A stretch of 64,000 nucleotides of DNA from DASQZT01 sp963728965. Its GTDB lineage: Bacteria; Acidobacteriota; Terriglobia; Bryobacterales; Bryobacteraceae. How positions within the stretch are numbered: position 1 is the first letter of the stretch; every line of letters begins with the position of its first letter. A program made the position numbers and the translations under genes. The notes beneath the pieces were generated by a model. It saw only the letters and a list, made by a program, of their open reading frames with translations. It had not been told where the DNA came from and searched no databases. Location of the stretch: positions 992,001 to 1,056,000 of the forward strand of contig CAVSMH010000012.1 in the NCBI GenBank assembly GCA_963728965.1, read 5' to 3'. This document shows, piece by piece, positions 41,861 to 51,296 of the stretch.

Positions 41861-43623
41861 GGCGCCCCTTCCGCGAGTTCGAGGACAAACTGGTGCACCT
41901 GCTCCCAGGAGTCCGCGCGCGTCTTCTCCAGCAAGTGCCGGGTGGGTGCGGTGGCCTCCTCAATCTGGTGGTTCGTCCATTCATAGGGCGGCCGGCCGGC
42001 GAAGGCCGGCCTGGGATTCCACCAGTCCGCGACGCGCGATCCGTTGAAGCGGCGGGCGGCCTCCGCGCGAAGCTCCGCGAGCGGCCGGCGGTCGTGGAAG
42101 CTTTCGAGCAGCGCCAGGTCCTGCACGGCGTTGCGCTGGATTTTCAATCGGATTCCCGGGATCGGCCCCGCGATGCCAAATCGCGCGCCCGGATAGACCA
42201 GTGCGGTGCCGCCGCCGTCGAAATGAAACCAGGGGTCGGAACCGGGACTCACCGCCAGCCAATGTACGTAACCGTCGATTCCCCACAGCCATGCCTGCAA
42301 CGGAAACACGGTGATTTTGGCGGATACCTCGGTGACGGAAGGCGGGCCGGAATAAAACCAGACGATGTCGCCCCGCTGCTTCAGGGAGCGGGCGACCTCG
42401 GGGTACCAGCTCAGAATGCCATCGCCGCAGATCCACATGTTCACGATGCCGGCGAGTTCGCGGGATTGTTGCTCCATATCCCAACTTACGTCGGCGCGGA
42501 AGACGAACTTCACGGGCGAATCCGCCGGCACAGCCTTGCGCAACAATCGGCCGTACTCACGGAAATAGCGATTGTCGTCCGGGAAGCGGACCTCGTCGCC
42601 ATCCCACGGAAAGCCCATATAGCGCTTCTTGTGATTGAAGAAGAGCTCAAGGCGCGTCGCGGTCCAATTCTTTTCGTGGAAATGCCTCTCCATGGCGGAG
42701 ACCACATTTACGAATTCAGCTTCATAACCGGGCTCGCCCCACCAAAGATACGAGGCCGGCCACTCCGGGTTGATGGGCAGGTAGGCGAAGGGGATGGGGC
42801 GCGGCCCGCGCCGCGTGCCGGCGAAGGCGGCGCCGTCGAACAGCGGCCCATAGTGCCGATCGAAGAGGTCCCAACTCGCGATATGCTTATTCCGTCCCGA
42901 GCCGGCGAGCGCCGGGGCGAACTCGGGGCCTACCTTGCCGGCATGGCCATAACCAAGCTGATGGAAGAGGCCGCGATGTTCATAGAAGATGCGGTGGTAG
43001 GCGTGGATGAGCGGGATGAGCGGATCGCCGGTCTGATGGGGATAGAGGTCGCCGATCCACGATGTGCCGTAAGAATTGTGGTCGATGGCGACCACGTCCT
43101 GGTCCGGTACGATCGCGGGCAGCACGCGGAGCCGCAGGGCGGTTTGCGCGGTGCCTTGGGGAGACGCGAGGTCAAATGCGATGGTGTACTCGCCCGGGTG
43201 GGCGCCGGGCGGAATCCAGATGTCGATCCAGAAGGCCTGGGCCTTCTGCCCCCCGATCCGATTGTCGGGCTCGGGCAGCCGGGAGCGGTACGGTGTGCGG
43301 ACCGGAACCAGCGCGTCGGGACAATACGTCTTTTCATGTTCGAGCCGGTGATACCACTCGCGAAACACATCCACCTGGAGAGGGTCGGGCGCCGCGACAC
43401 GCAACGAATATTCGCCCGGCGAGGGGAGCGTGGCGATGAGCTGCAAGGAAACGTATCCCGCTCGCGCGCCGGTGAGCGATGTCGGCGGCGGATGCCCGGC
43501 GGCCGGGCGATCGACGGCGAGCACCTCGCCATCGGGGCCGGTGCGCAGGTATTCGGGTTGGATCCGCAAGCCGGCCGCTTGTACGGCAAGGGCGGCGCAG
43601 CAGAGCATCGCGCCCGCTTTCAT
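41857..43623 (-). CDS. Secreted DUF4091 glycoside-hydrolase-like protein
   Basis: This 588-residue exported protein has a signal peptide (MLCCAALAVQAAG), an N-terminal beta-sandwich region (residues about 20-190), a long TIM-barrel-like central part, and a C-terminal DUF4091 domain. The C-terminal region has the family pattern WLWGIDGYVHWLAV followed by GGGTALVYPG and GPIPGIRLKIQRNAVQDLALL. Such proteins are predicted glycosidases of unknown substrate. It shares four bases with the GH20 gene upstream (ATGA), so it is translated after it. Confidence 0.86.
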   Translation of the reverse strand: MKAGAMLCCAALAVQAAGLRIQPEYLRTGPDGEVLAVDRPAAGHPPPTSLTGARAGYVSLQLIATLPSPGEYSLRVAAPDPLQVDVFREWYHRLEHEKTYCPDALVPVRTPYRSRLPEPDNRIGGQKAQAFWIDIWIPPGAHPGEYTIAFDLASPQGTAQTALRLRVLPAIVPDQDVVAIDHNSYGTSWIGDLYPHQTGDPLIPLIHAYHRIFYEHRGLFHQLGYGHAGKVGPEFAPALAGSGRNKHIASWDLFDRHYGPLFDGAAFAGTRRGPRPIPFAYLPINPEWPASYLWWGEPGYEAEFVNVVSAMERHFHEKNWTATRLELFFNHKKRYMGFPWDGDEVRFPDDNRYFREYGRLLRKAVPADSPVKFVFRADVSWDMEQQSRELAGIVNMWICGDGILSWYPEVARSLKQRGDIVWFYSGPPSVTEVSAKITVFPLQAWLWGIDGYVHWLAVSPGSDPWFHFDGGGTALVYPGARFGIAGPIPGIRLKIQRNAVQDLALLESFHDRRPLAELRAEAARRFNGSRVADWWNPRPAFAGRPPYEWTNHQIEEATAPTRHLLEKTRADSWEQVHQFVLELAEGAP

Positions 43624-45929
43624 CGGTCCGCCTCCGGCGCCTCCGGCAGGCGATAGGCAGGGTTGAGATCCTTCCAGTCGAAGTGTTCCGTTTGCTGCCC
43701 CAATCCGTGCGCCGAAGCGTACTGGTTGCGCACGGCGCGCACCTGCTCCACCCAGTCGCCGAATGGCAGCAGCAGCTCGCGGTCCACGAGATAACTCATA
43801 TCTACGGTCCGGTCCGGCAGATGATCTTTCACGTCGTCGAGCTCGTGGAGGAAACGCCGGCCATTCGCCTCGGCCACGCGCGGCAGCCAGGATTGATCCC
43901 AGGTTTCGATGGCATCGGCGAGAACCCGATTTCGCGAATAGCGTACGCCGTAAGCCTGCTGGAGGAATTGATCGAGCGAGGCGATCGCCGGTTTGGGTTG
44001 GTTCTTGGCAGCAGACTGGGCGGCCGACCGTAGGAGGGCATCCATTCGCGCGACGGCGACCAGCATCTCCAGATTCTGGCGGCAGAGCTGCGCGATGGAG
44101 AGGAAAACTTCGAGATTATAGGAATCCAGGTCGGCGCGCGCCAGGTTGGCATGGAGAAGGCCCAGCAACTCGTCGTTTTCAGCCAGGAATCCGCCGGCGA
44201 GTTCCATTCGCCTGGCGTTCTGCGCGGACCATTCGGAATGGTAAGCGAGATCCGCGCTCGGCGCAGGCGGCAGGGGAATGCCCTGGTCGTGGGCGGGCAG
44301 CGGCGGATGGAATGGACCGTTGGAGTTGCCCCAAATCGGCTTGCGCGCGTTCGACGGCGAGGTTTCCCAACTATCGGACCAGAATTGCGCCTGGGTGCTC
44401 ATGAGTTGATAGACGCGGTCCATGCCGGAGACACGATGCCCGTAAAAGAGCGGATAAAACGTGGCCATGCTTTCAGCCGGATAGGGCGAGCCGGGATGCC
44501 AGGCGGTGGCAGCGGCGGTGGCGTAGCCCAGCCAGAATGTCTCGGGGTGCAGCCCGGAGTCGGCCCAGCCCGCGTTGACGGCGCCGATGAGGTCGGCATT
44601 CGTCCGTGCGGAGTTGAAGCTGATGGCCTGGAACGTATCGAAGACGCGACGGCTCGCGGCGTGCTCCGGATGCAAGCGGCGCGAAGCAGGCAGAGGAAAA
44701 TACTCCGGAAACAGCTTTTCCTCGCCCTGTGAGGCCGTGTAGATCGTCTGACGAATGCCGTGCTCGCGGAAGAGCGCATCGAACTGCGGACCGTACACTT
44801 CGCCGTTCACGAGGTGCGGCGGGAGCGCCGGAAGGTCGCCTGGTTTGAGAGGATATTCGCCCCAAAACAATACCGTGCGTCCGCGGTCGTGCAGGTAGTT
44901 GGCGGTCTTGGTGATGAACTCGGCCAGCAGCTTTCCCACACTGCCGAGCTCTTTGGCGCGCGCCGCCTCGTTGCATTGCGCATTGTTCGCCAGGCCAATG
45001 TAGTAGGGCTCGTCGGTGGACAGGTAAAAATACTTCACGCCCTGGTTGGCATCCAGAAGGTTCTGGAACATTCCGAACAGGAGCAGATAGGAATCGGGAT
45101 TGGTGACGCACAACTCGTAGTTGCTTTCGGGATACTCACGGAGCTTTGCGTATTCGGGGTGCTTCAGGATGAAAGCGATGTGGCCGGGGCTGTCCAGGTA
45201 CGGAATGAGCTGCACGTGATGCCGGAGGCCATAGTCGGTCAACTCCTGCAGTTGCGCGGGCGTGAGCGCATAGGGCTCCACCAGAGCCGGGGCGCTCTGG
45301 TACTGAAAGTGCCCCTCCAGTTTGAGTGCGAAGCCGTTCATCTTGAAGAACGCCGCCTGGCGGATGGCGTGTTTCAACGCCTCCATGCGTTCGAGATGAT
45401 GGGCGTCGTCCCAATAAAGCTGGCGCAGTTGCAGGTCGGGCCAGTCTTCGATCTGCCCTTCGGGAAAAAGCAGCACACCGTCGCGCGGCTTGAGCAACTG
45501 CACAAAGGTGACCACGCCGTAGTACAAGCCGGCGGGCCCGTTGGCGGCGATGGTGACACGATCGGCCGCCAGGTCGATCTGGTAGGCCTGCCGGGCGAGC
45601 GCCTCCCGGTCGCGATCCTGCGCGCTGCCAACCCTGGCGGAGTTGGGAGCGATAACCAGGCGGAGCGTGCCGGCCGGGCGGGCAGGATTGGCCAGCTTCA
45701 ACCGGAACCGGCGCTCGAGGTCATCATTCAGAATCTCGATTGCCGCGCTGGCCGGCCCGACTCCCTCGCGCTCCAGCTTCCAGTCGCGGGAAAACACGAA
45801 ATCGGAGGGGCCCAGCCGGACCATCTGTGGCTGTGGCATGACCGTGTAGCCGCGCGCGAAGAGTGCCGAAGCCGTGGCCGCAGATGCCGGCGCGATGGCA
45901 ATCAGGATGAGTACCGTGGCCGGTTTCAT
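43620..45929 (-). CDS. GH20-like beta-N-acetylhexosaminidase
   Basis: This 769-residue exported protein starts with a signal peptide (LILIAIAPASAATA) and contains a GH20 layout. The N-terminal GH20b-like domain ends near residue 130 (ANGPAGLYYGVVTFVQLL), and the catalytic TIM barrel follows, with YWDDAHHLERMEALKHAIRQAAFFKMNGF and the Asp-Glu pair in YFYLSTDEPYYIGL. In canonical GH20 this pair lies in a GGDE motif; here it is STDE. The long C-terminal helical part (about 300 residues) is unusual. The enzyme would release N-acetylglucosamine or galactosamine. The start (45929) overlaps the upstream gene by four bases. Confidence 0.84.
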   Translation of the reverse strand: MKPATVLILIAIAPASAATASALFARGYTVMPQPQMVRLGPSDFVFSRDWKLEREGVGPASAAIEILNDDLERRFRLKLANPARPAGTLRLVIAPNSARVGSAQDRDREALARQAYQIDLAADRVTIAANGPAGLYYGVVTFVQLLKPRDGVLLFPEGQIEDWPDLQLRQLYWDDAHHLERMEALKHAIRQAAFFKMNGFALKLEGHFQYQSAPALVEPYALTPAQLQELTDYGLRHHVQLIPYLDSPGHIAFILKHPEYAKLREYPESNYELCVTNPDSYLLLFGMFQNLLDANQGVKYFYLSTDEPYYIGLANNAQCNEAARAKELGSVGKLLAEFITKTANYLHDRGRTVLFWGEYPLKPGDLPALPPHLVNGEVYGPQFDALFREHGIRQTIYTASQGEEKLFPEYFPLPASRRLHPEHAASRRVFDTFQAISFNSARTNADLIGAVNAGWADSGLHPETFWLGYATAAATAWHPGSPYPAESMATFYPLFYGHRVSGMDRVYQLMSTQAQFWSDSWETSPSNARKPIWGNSNGPFHPPLPAHDQGIPLPPAPSADLAYHSEWSAQNARRMELAGGFLAENDELLGLLHANLARADLDSYNLEVFLSIAQLCRQNLEMLVAVARMDALLRSAAQSAAKNQPKPAIASLDQFLQQAYGVRYSRNRVLADAIETWDQSWLPRVAEANGRRFLHELDDVKDHLPDRTVDMSYLVDRELLLPFGDWVEQVRAVRNQYASAHGLGQQTEHFDWKDLNPAYRLPEAPEADR

Positions 45930-47869
45930 GGCGTGGCCCCCGCGAGTTCCACGTAACCATGGCGCGCGAGGAAACGGAAATAGCCAACAAAATCGAAGTC
46001 CGTAGGGCCGAGTTCCAGGCGTGTCAGCCGCGCCACGTCGGCCAGGTTGCGGTGACCGTCGCACCAGTAGAGGGCGATGGTGGGAACGCCGGCCCAAGCG
46101 CCGGAAGGGTAACCTTCCCACTGGTCGTGCGGGAGGTCATCGAGCGGAATGGTTCCGAAGCGTTTGCGCGTTACGACGATCCGGGCGGCCTCGGCCATGC
46201 GTGAGTCCGGCTCGCTCCGCGGTTCCACGGCATGGGGCAGGCGGGCGGCCTGCATCTCGCCGAATCGCCGCAGCCTGTCGCGGATCGGGATCAGGGCAGT
46301 TTGCAGAGCGGCCCGGCGCTCCGGGGGAACCAGCCGCAGAACGCTGAAGACGGCCTGGCTCTCGCGGTCGATCGCATACTCGATTCTGGCCCGCGCCTCC
46401 GCCGGCGAGCTCGCTGCGGCCTGTTCGTACTCTTCCAGAATCTGCCGGTAGCCGCGATCCTCGCTCAGGCCGGCGAGCCACAGTGCCTCCGGCTCGCCCG
46501 CGTTGGCAAGGAAATACAGGAACGATGCGTCGATCACCGAAATATCGCGCAGCGAGCGTTCATCCACGCGGTCAGGCGTATCTTCGCTGTTGTGATGCGT
46601 CTCCACGCCGCTGCCGCTGTAGCCCCAGACCGTGGGAATGCCCACCATGGGCTCTGCCAGGTAGGTGTCGGTTCCGGTGATGAAGGGCCGTTCGTGCCAG
46701 GGCCGATGGACCTTCGGGAGATACTCGCCCGCCACCTTCAAAATGAAGGCGTCGGTAAAATCCTTGGCGACGTGCGGATTCAGGTAGAAGGTGTACTCGG
46801 TGCCCGCCAGATCGTACGAGGCCGCCGGGGTATCGACGCACATGGCCGCAATGGTCCGGCGGACCCGTTCCGGATTGTGGGCCAGATAGTGCATGGAGCC
46901 GTACATTTCGCCCATCGACAAAACGCGAATGCTGCGTTTCGGCTTGGGTAGCGTGCCCGCCGCAATCAGGCGCTGGAGGGTGGCCAGCGCCTCGAACGTG
47001 GCGGCGACTCCCGTGGCGTTGTCCTGGGCGCCCTGCTCCGCGGTGTGGCCCAGCGTGAGGACTTCTTCCGGGCCCGTGCCTACGACCACCGCCGTGACGT
47101 AGGGATACGGGCCCGAGTAGTAGTGGCTATCGACCGTAGCTTTCACGCGTACGGGGCCGCGCGCGAGCAGCCCGCGGACCAGGGCAGCCTGGCGCGGACT
47201 GACGGAAAACGACAATAAGGGAGTGCTCCGCCGCGTGAATGCCCATCCGTCGTCACCCCAGGCGTTGATCCACTGGCGGCCGTCCCGGAGGGCCGGATTT
47301 TCCGTGAACGTGTTGATCGCGCCCAAAGCTCCAGCCTTCACCAGCAGCCATTTGATATTGGCCGGATTCTCTTCGGTGAGCGCGAGCTTGCCGTGAAGAT
47401 CGCGGCGCGGCAGGTCCGCGCGCTTCACCTCCACCACTTCCGCGGTGACGCCCTCGGGCGGCGTGGGTCCGCTCCACATACCTAACGAACTGGGGATGCG
47501 GTCATAGTCGGCCAGGATCCGGTCTGCGGCGGGCAGTGTGGTGTCGAGGATTTCCAAACGCGCCGCTTTCACGTCCCAAGCCATCGGCATGGTCCAATAT
47601 CCGACCTGGGTCACCCCGTCGGCGGGTGCATCGATCACCTGCACATCGCTGAGGCCGGCATCCTGCATGCGGCGCTTCAGATAGTCGGAGGTGGCTCGAA
47701 AACGGGGAAAGGTGAAGAAGCGGTCGCTGGCATACACCTCGCGCATCACCTGCATGGCGTCCGCGGACCGGTACCCGGCGCGGACATGGCCGATCACCGC
47801 GGCGAGACTCGGGGCCGGCTGTGCGGCGAGCGCCGGCGCAAACAACAGGAAAGAAGCCCATCGCAGCAT
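45926..47869 (-). CDS. Exported M28-like metallopeptidase with atypical active site
   Basis: This 647-residue protein has a signal peptide (FLLFAPALAAQ) and an M28 peptidase-like domain with an inserted PA-like region (residues about 120-200). The metal-site pattern is partly kept: LGHTAEQGAQDNATG has the His and the later Asp of the first zinc motif, but the Asp two residues after the His is Ala. The usual Glu-Glu pair reads GEMYGS, while the final HHNSEDTP has the last metal histidine. A C-terminal winged-helix-like segment follows. It may be an inactive or altered aminopeptidase. It overlaps the GH20 gene by four bases. Confidence 0.75.
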   Translation of the reverse strand: MLRWASFLLFAPALAAQPAPSLAAVIGHVRAGYRSADAMQVMREVYASDRFFTFPRFRATSDYLKRRMQDAGLSDVQVIDAPADGVTQVGYWTMPMAWDVKAARLEILDTTLPAADRILADYDRIPSSLGMWSGPTPPEGVTAEVVEVKRADLPRRDLHGKLALTEENPANIKWLLVKAGALGAINTFTENPALRDGRQWINAWGDDGWAFTRRSTPLLSFSVSPRQAALVRGLLARGPVRVKATVDSHYYSGPYPYVTAVVVGTGPEEVLTLGHTAEQGAQDNATGVAATFEALATLQRLIAAGTLPKPKRSIRVLSMGEMYGSMHYLAHNPERVRRTIAAMCVDTPAASYDLAGTEYTFYLNPHVAKDFTDAFILKVAGEYLPKVHRPWHERPFITGTDTYLAEPMVGIPTVWGYSGSGVETHHNSEDTPDRVDERSLRDISVIDASFLYFLANAGEPEALWLAGLSEDRGYRQILEEYEQAAASSPAEARARIEYAIDRESQAVFSVLRLVPPERRAALQTALIPIRDRLRRFGEMQAARLPHAVEPRSEPDSRMAEAARIVVTRKRFGTIPLDDLPHDQWEGYPSGAWAGVPTIALYWCDGHRNLADVARLTRLELGPTDFDFVGYFRFLARHGYVELAGATP

Positions 47870-47984
47870 GTCAGACGACCTCGCATTCCGCGTTCGTGGA
47901 TGGGCCCGTCAGCGGGTAGATGAGCATATCAATCCGGCAGGTTCGCTTCATCGGTTGCGTCCATGGGCCGGGGAGCGCGGCCCT

Positions 47985-50219
47985 TCACTTCAAATGTACC
48001 GGTTGCGTGAACGCACCGTTGCCGGCGGAATCCCAGACGGCAAAGCGGACCCACTTCTTACCGGCCGAATCGAACGGAATATGGAACCTGTGGCTGCCGA
48101 ACGGCGCCATCTCGGACATACGGATCACTTCCCGGTCCACTTTCTTTCCGTCGCTCCAAACCAGTTCGGCGAATTCCGGCGGGAAGGTCCACTCCGCCTC
48201 CGCATTGTAAAAACGGCGCGCGCCGGCTCCCTCGATACCGGAGCTGCGCAGCAGGACCTCGCCGCTGGTGATGAAGTAGTCGCCGGCGCGCAGGGCGTCG
48301 AGCACGGGAGTCCAGTCGTTGAACTTCGGCACGCGGTCCAGCTTGATGTAATTGACGATCAACTGCGGGTAGGTCTCGTCATCCGGGTACTTCATATACG
48401 TATCGCTCTCGGCGATCATATATTTCGCGCCTGCCCAGTTATTCATGTCGTCGAGCAGACCCAGGCAGCGGGCCTCGCAGAGCCGTTTTTCGGAGAGATC
48501 GACGGGCAGCGACTGGTATGACCCGCCCAGAAAGCGGTCGCTCTGGAAGAAATCGCGATCCTTGACCGCGTCCGGATAGCCGGTGGAGCCCTTGGTACGG
48601 GGATGGGTCTGCCACACCAGTCCTTTCTCCTGCTGAAGCAGCATCAACTCGTTGGGCGCGGTGGTGGTGTGGTACACCTTGCCGAACGGCGCCACGTCCT
48701 CCACAAACGGTTGTGCCGGCGGTTGCTGCGGGGCTTTCAGGTGAGTGAAGAAGAGCGGCTTCGGGAAAACGAACATGTAATGTCCGCCGAAATTGGCGTC
48801 CGGCTCCTCGCCGGGAATCAGCAGCAGATCGCGATCGGAGAAGCGCGCGCAACCCTCGAAGTAAACCTTTTGTTCGTTCAGCCGCAGAGCGCCCGTATCG
48901 GTGGGATGCGAGTCCGAATGGAAGTCCGCCAGGATGGCGATATTCACTCCCAAATCGCGAAGGACCGGCAGCCACGTGGGTTGATAGTCGATCGTGCCCA
49001 CATCGGTGAGTTGCTCGTTGAGGTGGAAATGAAAGTGGCTCACCAGGACTTTGTAGCCCGTGAGCGGCTTGTACACGTCGTCGTGCGTGAACGCCATCAC
49101 CTGCTGTTGGGCGGTCCGGCTGTCGTCCGGGCTGAGATAGAAGTACACCGGCATGCGCTGCATGGTTCCCGGCGGCGCATTGTACAGCGCGAAATTGTTG
49201 AGGTCGCCGCGCGATTCGGCCACACGGCGCGTCCACACCGTGTCGCTGACTCCCCACGGCTTCGGACCGATTTCGCGGTCCGGCTGCCGCACCCCGATGG
49301 CCAGGGCGCTCTCGCTATCCTTGCGGTAGTACACGTAGCCCAGGTTGGTTTCGATCTCGCGCGACCAGAAGAATTTGTGGGAGGGCGGAAGAAACGCCAG
49401 CGAGCCGCCGTTCGCTTCCAGGATGGCCAGCCGGTTCCGAGCCTGCAACCCCACAGGAGACTGATTTACCGCACCGCCGAACGCGTATTGCTGCCAGCCG
49501 CGCGCCGTATCGCGCCAGACGACGCGCGTATCGTCGTTGATCGGGAACCCCTTCAGGCCGCCGATGTACTTATAGGCGACCGAAGGTTCGCTGGTCTTGG
49601 CGATAGCCTCCTGGCGCAGCAGGTTGGTTCCGCGGTACACGGTGTATTGCAGGCTGCCCGTGAAAATGCCGGCCTCGAAACCGGGGAAACTCACTTCGAC
49701 GCGCGCGCCGTCGGACCGCGCCTGGCAGCTCGAGGCGTGGTAGGTGGCCCAATTCCGGCGGATCTCCCCGGGCTTGCGCGGCAGGTCCAGATTGGTTCCG
49801 GGGCGTCCCGGCACCATCAGGGGCGCGTCCCAGAACGCATTCCACTTTTCGCGGTCGATCACCTCCGGAGTGAGGTCCACTCCGAGTTCCTTCAACGGCG
49901 CGATCTGTTGATTGGAGAGACGGCGGATGCCGCTGGTGAGTTCAAACTCGGGCGTCAGATTCCGGCCGAGGACAATCCAGGCGCCGCCGCCTTTGCGCAC
50001 CGCAAGTTCCTGTACGACGGGCTGCCCGTTTCGGACCGTGAACGCGGCGCGCAGTTCGTTCTGTCGTTCGCCCTGCCATATCAATTCGAGCGCGCCGGCG
50101 TGCATCTGCGCCTTCAGCCCGACCTGCTCCTTGTAACCGCTCAGATCGCAGTTCCATTCCTGGCCGTAGGCCAGCGCGGTCCACAGCATCGCGAGCGATA
50201 GCGCCCGGAACCAGTTCAT
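47985..50219 (-). CDS. Secreted PHP-like metal-dependent protein of unknown function
   Basis: This 744-residue exported protein starts with a signal peptide (ALSLAMLWTALAYGQ). The N-terminal 300 residues are beta-rich. The C-terminal half has PHP-like metal motifs: SHFHFHLNE near residue 390, ADFHSDSHPTD, LIPGEEPDANFGGHYMF, WQTHPRT, and a late DYFITSGEVLL segment. PHP domains are phosphoesterase-type metal hydrolases, and this arrangement resembles exported PHP-like proteins of Acidobacteria and Planctomycetes. I use the ATG at 50219, with GGAGGT just upstream. It is the promoter-proximal gene of the minus-strand secreted cluster. Confidence 0.72.
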   Translation of the reverse strand: MNWFRALSLAMLWTALAYGQEWNCDLSGYKEQVGLKAQMHAGALELIWQGERQNELRAAFTVRNGQPVVQELAVRKGGGAWIVLGRNLTPEFELTSGIRRLSNQQIAPLKELGVDLTPEVIDREKWNAFWDAPLMVPGRPGTNLDLPRKPGEIRRNWATYHASSCQARSDGARVEVSFPGFEAGIFTGSLQYTVYRGTNLLRQEAIAKTSEPSVAYKYIGGLKGFPINDDTRVVWRDTARGWQQYAFGGAVNQSPVGLQARNRLAILEANGGSLAFLPPSHKFFWSREIETNLGYVYYRKDSESALAIGVRQPDREIGPKPWGVSDTVWTRRVAESRGDLNNFALYNAPPGTMQRMPVYFYLSPDDSRTAQQQVMAFTHDDVYKPLTGYKVLVSHFHFHLNEQLTDVGTIDYQPTWLPVLRDLGVNIAILADFHSDSHPTDTGALRLNEQKVYFEGCARFSDRDLLLIPGEEPDANFGGHYMFVFPKPLFFTHLKAPQQPPAQPFVEDVAPFGKVYHTTTAPNELMLLQQEKGLVWQTHPRTKGSTGYPDAVKDRDFFQSDRFLGGSYQSLPVDLSEKRLCEARCLGLLDDMNNWAGAKYMIAESDTYMKYPDDETYPQLIVNYIKLDRVPKFNDWTPVLDALRAGDYFITSGEVLLRSSGIEGAGARRFYNAEAEWTFPPEFAELVWSDGKKVDREVIRMSEMAPFGSHRFHIPFDSAGKKWVRFAVWDSAGNGAFTQPVHLK

Positions 50220-50237
50220 TGGAGACCTCCCTCGGGA

Positions 50238-51143
50238 TTGCGCCGACAGTATATCAGCGAACCGGCGCCTTCGGAGAAACGGACCGCCTTCGCATGGGAA
50301 GCCGGCGCCAACACCCAGGCCAACCGTCCGTTTCCGTTCCCCGCCAGCTCGGTCGGGCTCGACACCGCAAACGTCAGCAACTGGTACAACTCCGTCAACC
50401 TGCGGGTGGAAAAACGGTATTCGTACGGGCTGGTGCTGCTGGCCAACTACACGGTCTCCCACGCGACCGACTCGGGCAACTCGGGCATCAGCACGCTCTC
50501 CAACCAGGGAAACACACGTGCAATGAATACCTACGATCTGAAGCGCGAACGCGGCGTGGGGCCGCTCGATCTACCGCAGAAGTTCGTCTTGAGCGCGGAT
50601 TATGAACTCCCCATCGCGAGGCGAAAATCCGGCACATCCGCATGGGTGAACCGGATTTTTGGCGGCTGGCAGGTGAATGCCATAGCGACGCTGCGGTCGG
50701 GGTTGCCAACGGACGCGCTGGTAGGGCGCCTGCCTCCCGTGTTTGCGACCGTGAATCGCCCGGATGTGGTCGCGGGTCAACCTGTCCTGGTGGCCCATCC
50801 CGGTTTCGACCAGTACTTCAATCCGGCCGCGTTCGCCATTCCCGGAACCGTCGCCAACGTGAACGGCGCGCCCGTACAGTTGTTCGGCAATGCCGGACGC
50901 TCGGTTTTGCGTGCGCCGGGCTCGCGCAACCTGGATGCCTCGCTGTTTAAGGACTTTCGTCTCGGCGAACGCCGCCGCGCGGAGTTTCGCTCCGAAGCTT
51001 TCAACCTGACGAACACTCCCACGTTCAGCTTGCCCAATGCCCGGAGCGCCGTCCTTACCGTTGGCAACGCCGCATTCGGCAAGCTGTCCGGCTCGCAGAC
51101 GGTGGGCCGCCAGGTGCAATTCGGGCTCAAACTCATCTGGTAG
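50238..51143 (+). pseudogene. C-terminal remnant of an Oar-like TonB-dependent receptor
   Basis: This 301-residue frame is the last quarter of an Oar-type TonB-dependent receptor, which is normally over 1,000 residues long with a signal peptide, carboxypeptidase-like domain and plug. Only barrel strands remain: WYNSVNLRVEKRYSYG, LLANYTVSHATDSGNS, FVLSADYELP, FGGWQVNAIATLRSGLPT and the C-terminal RRAEFRSEAFNLTNTPTF ending in GRQVQFGLKLIW. There is no signal peptide, plug or TonB box. The 5' side stops abruptly 18 bases from the divergent PHP-like gene. It is almost certainly a truncated pseudogene, although the remaining frame has no stop or shift. Confidence 0.82.
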
Positions 51144-51276
51144 CGCTGAGTGCCGGCGGTGTTCCGGCCAACGGCCTGCGCATCCCGAAAACGGGCAGCA
51201 CACGGTCGGCGGTGATGACCACGTAGTGCTTGCCATCCGCGGCGAAGGACATGGGGTTGGCCGCATCGGGCCTCGC
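51133..51276 (-). pseudogene. Remnant of a PQQ-type quinoprotein C-terminus
   Basis: In one minus-strand frame 47 codons read ARPDAANPMSFAADGKHYVV and then ITADRVLPVFGMRRPLAG. The ANPM...DGKHYVVITA pattern is the closing blade of PQQ-dependent dehydrogenases (usually xTPMTY...GRQYVVIAAG). Everything further upstream in the frame overlaps the DUF1501 gene and is not quinoprotein-like. It is likely the decayed end of a lost gene, next to the truncated receptor whose 3' end it overlaps by about ten bases. Confidence 0.5.
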
Positions 51277-51296
51277 GCTCGAAGGCCCGGAGCGCC

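Noticed and set aside
41845..43656. 603-codon plus-strand frame opposite the DUF4091 gene
   Set aside because: The minus-strand gene has a signal peptide, family motifs and overlaps that chain it to its neighbours. The opposite frame is a shadow.
48603..50201. 532-codon plus-strand frame opposite the PHP-like gene
   Set aside because: No signal peptide or motif; composition typical of antisense GC-rich DNA.
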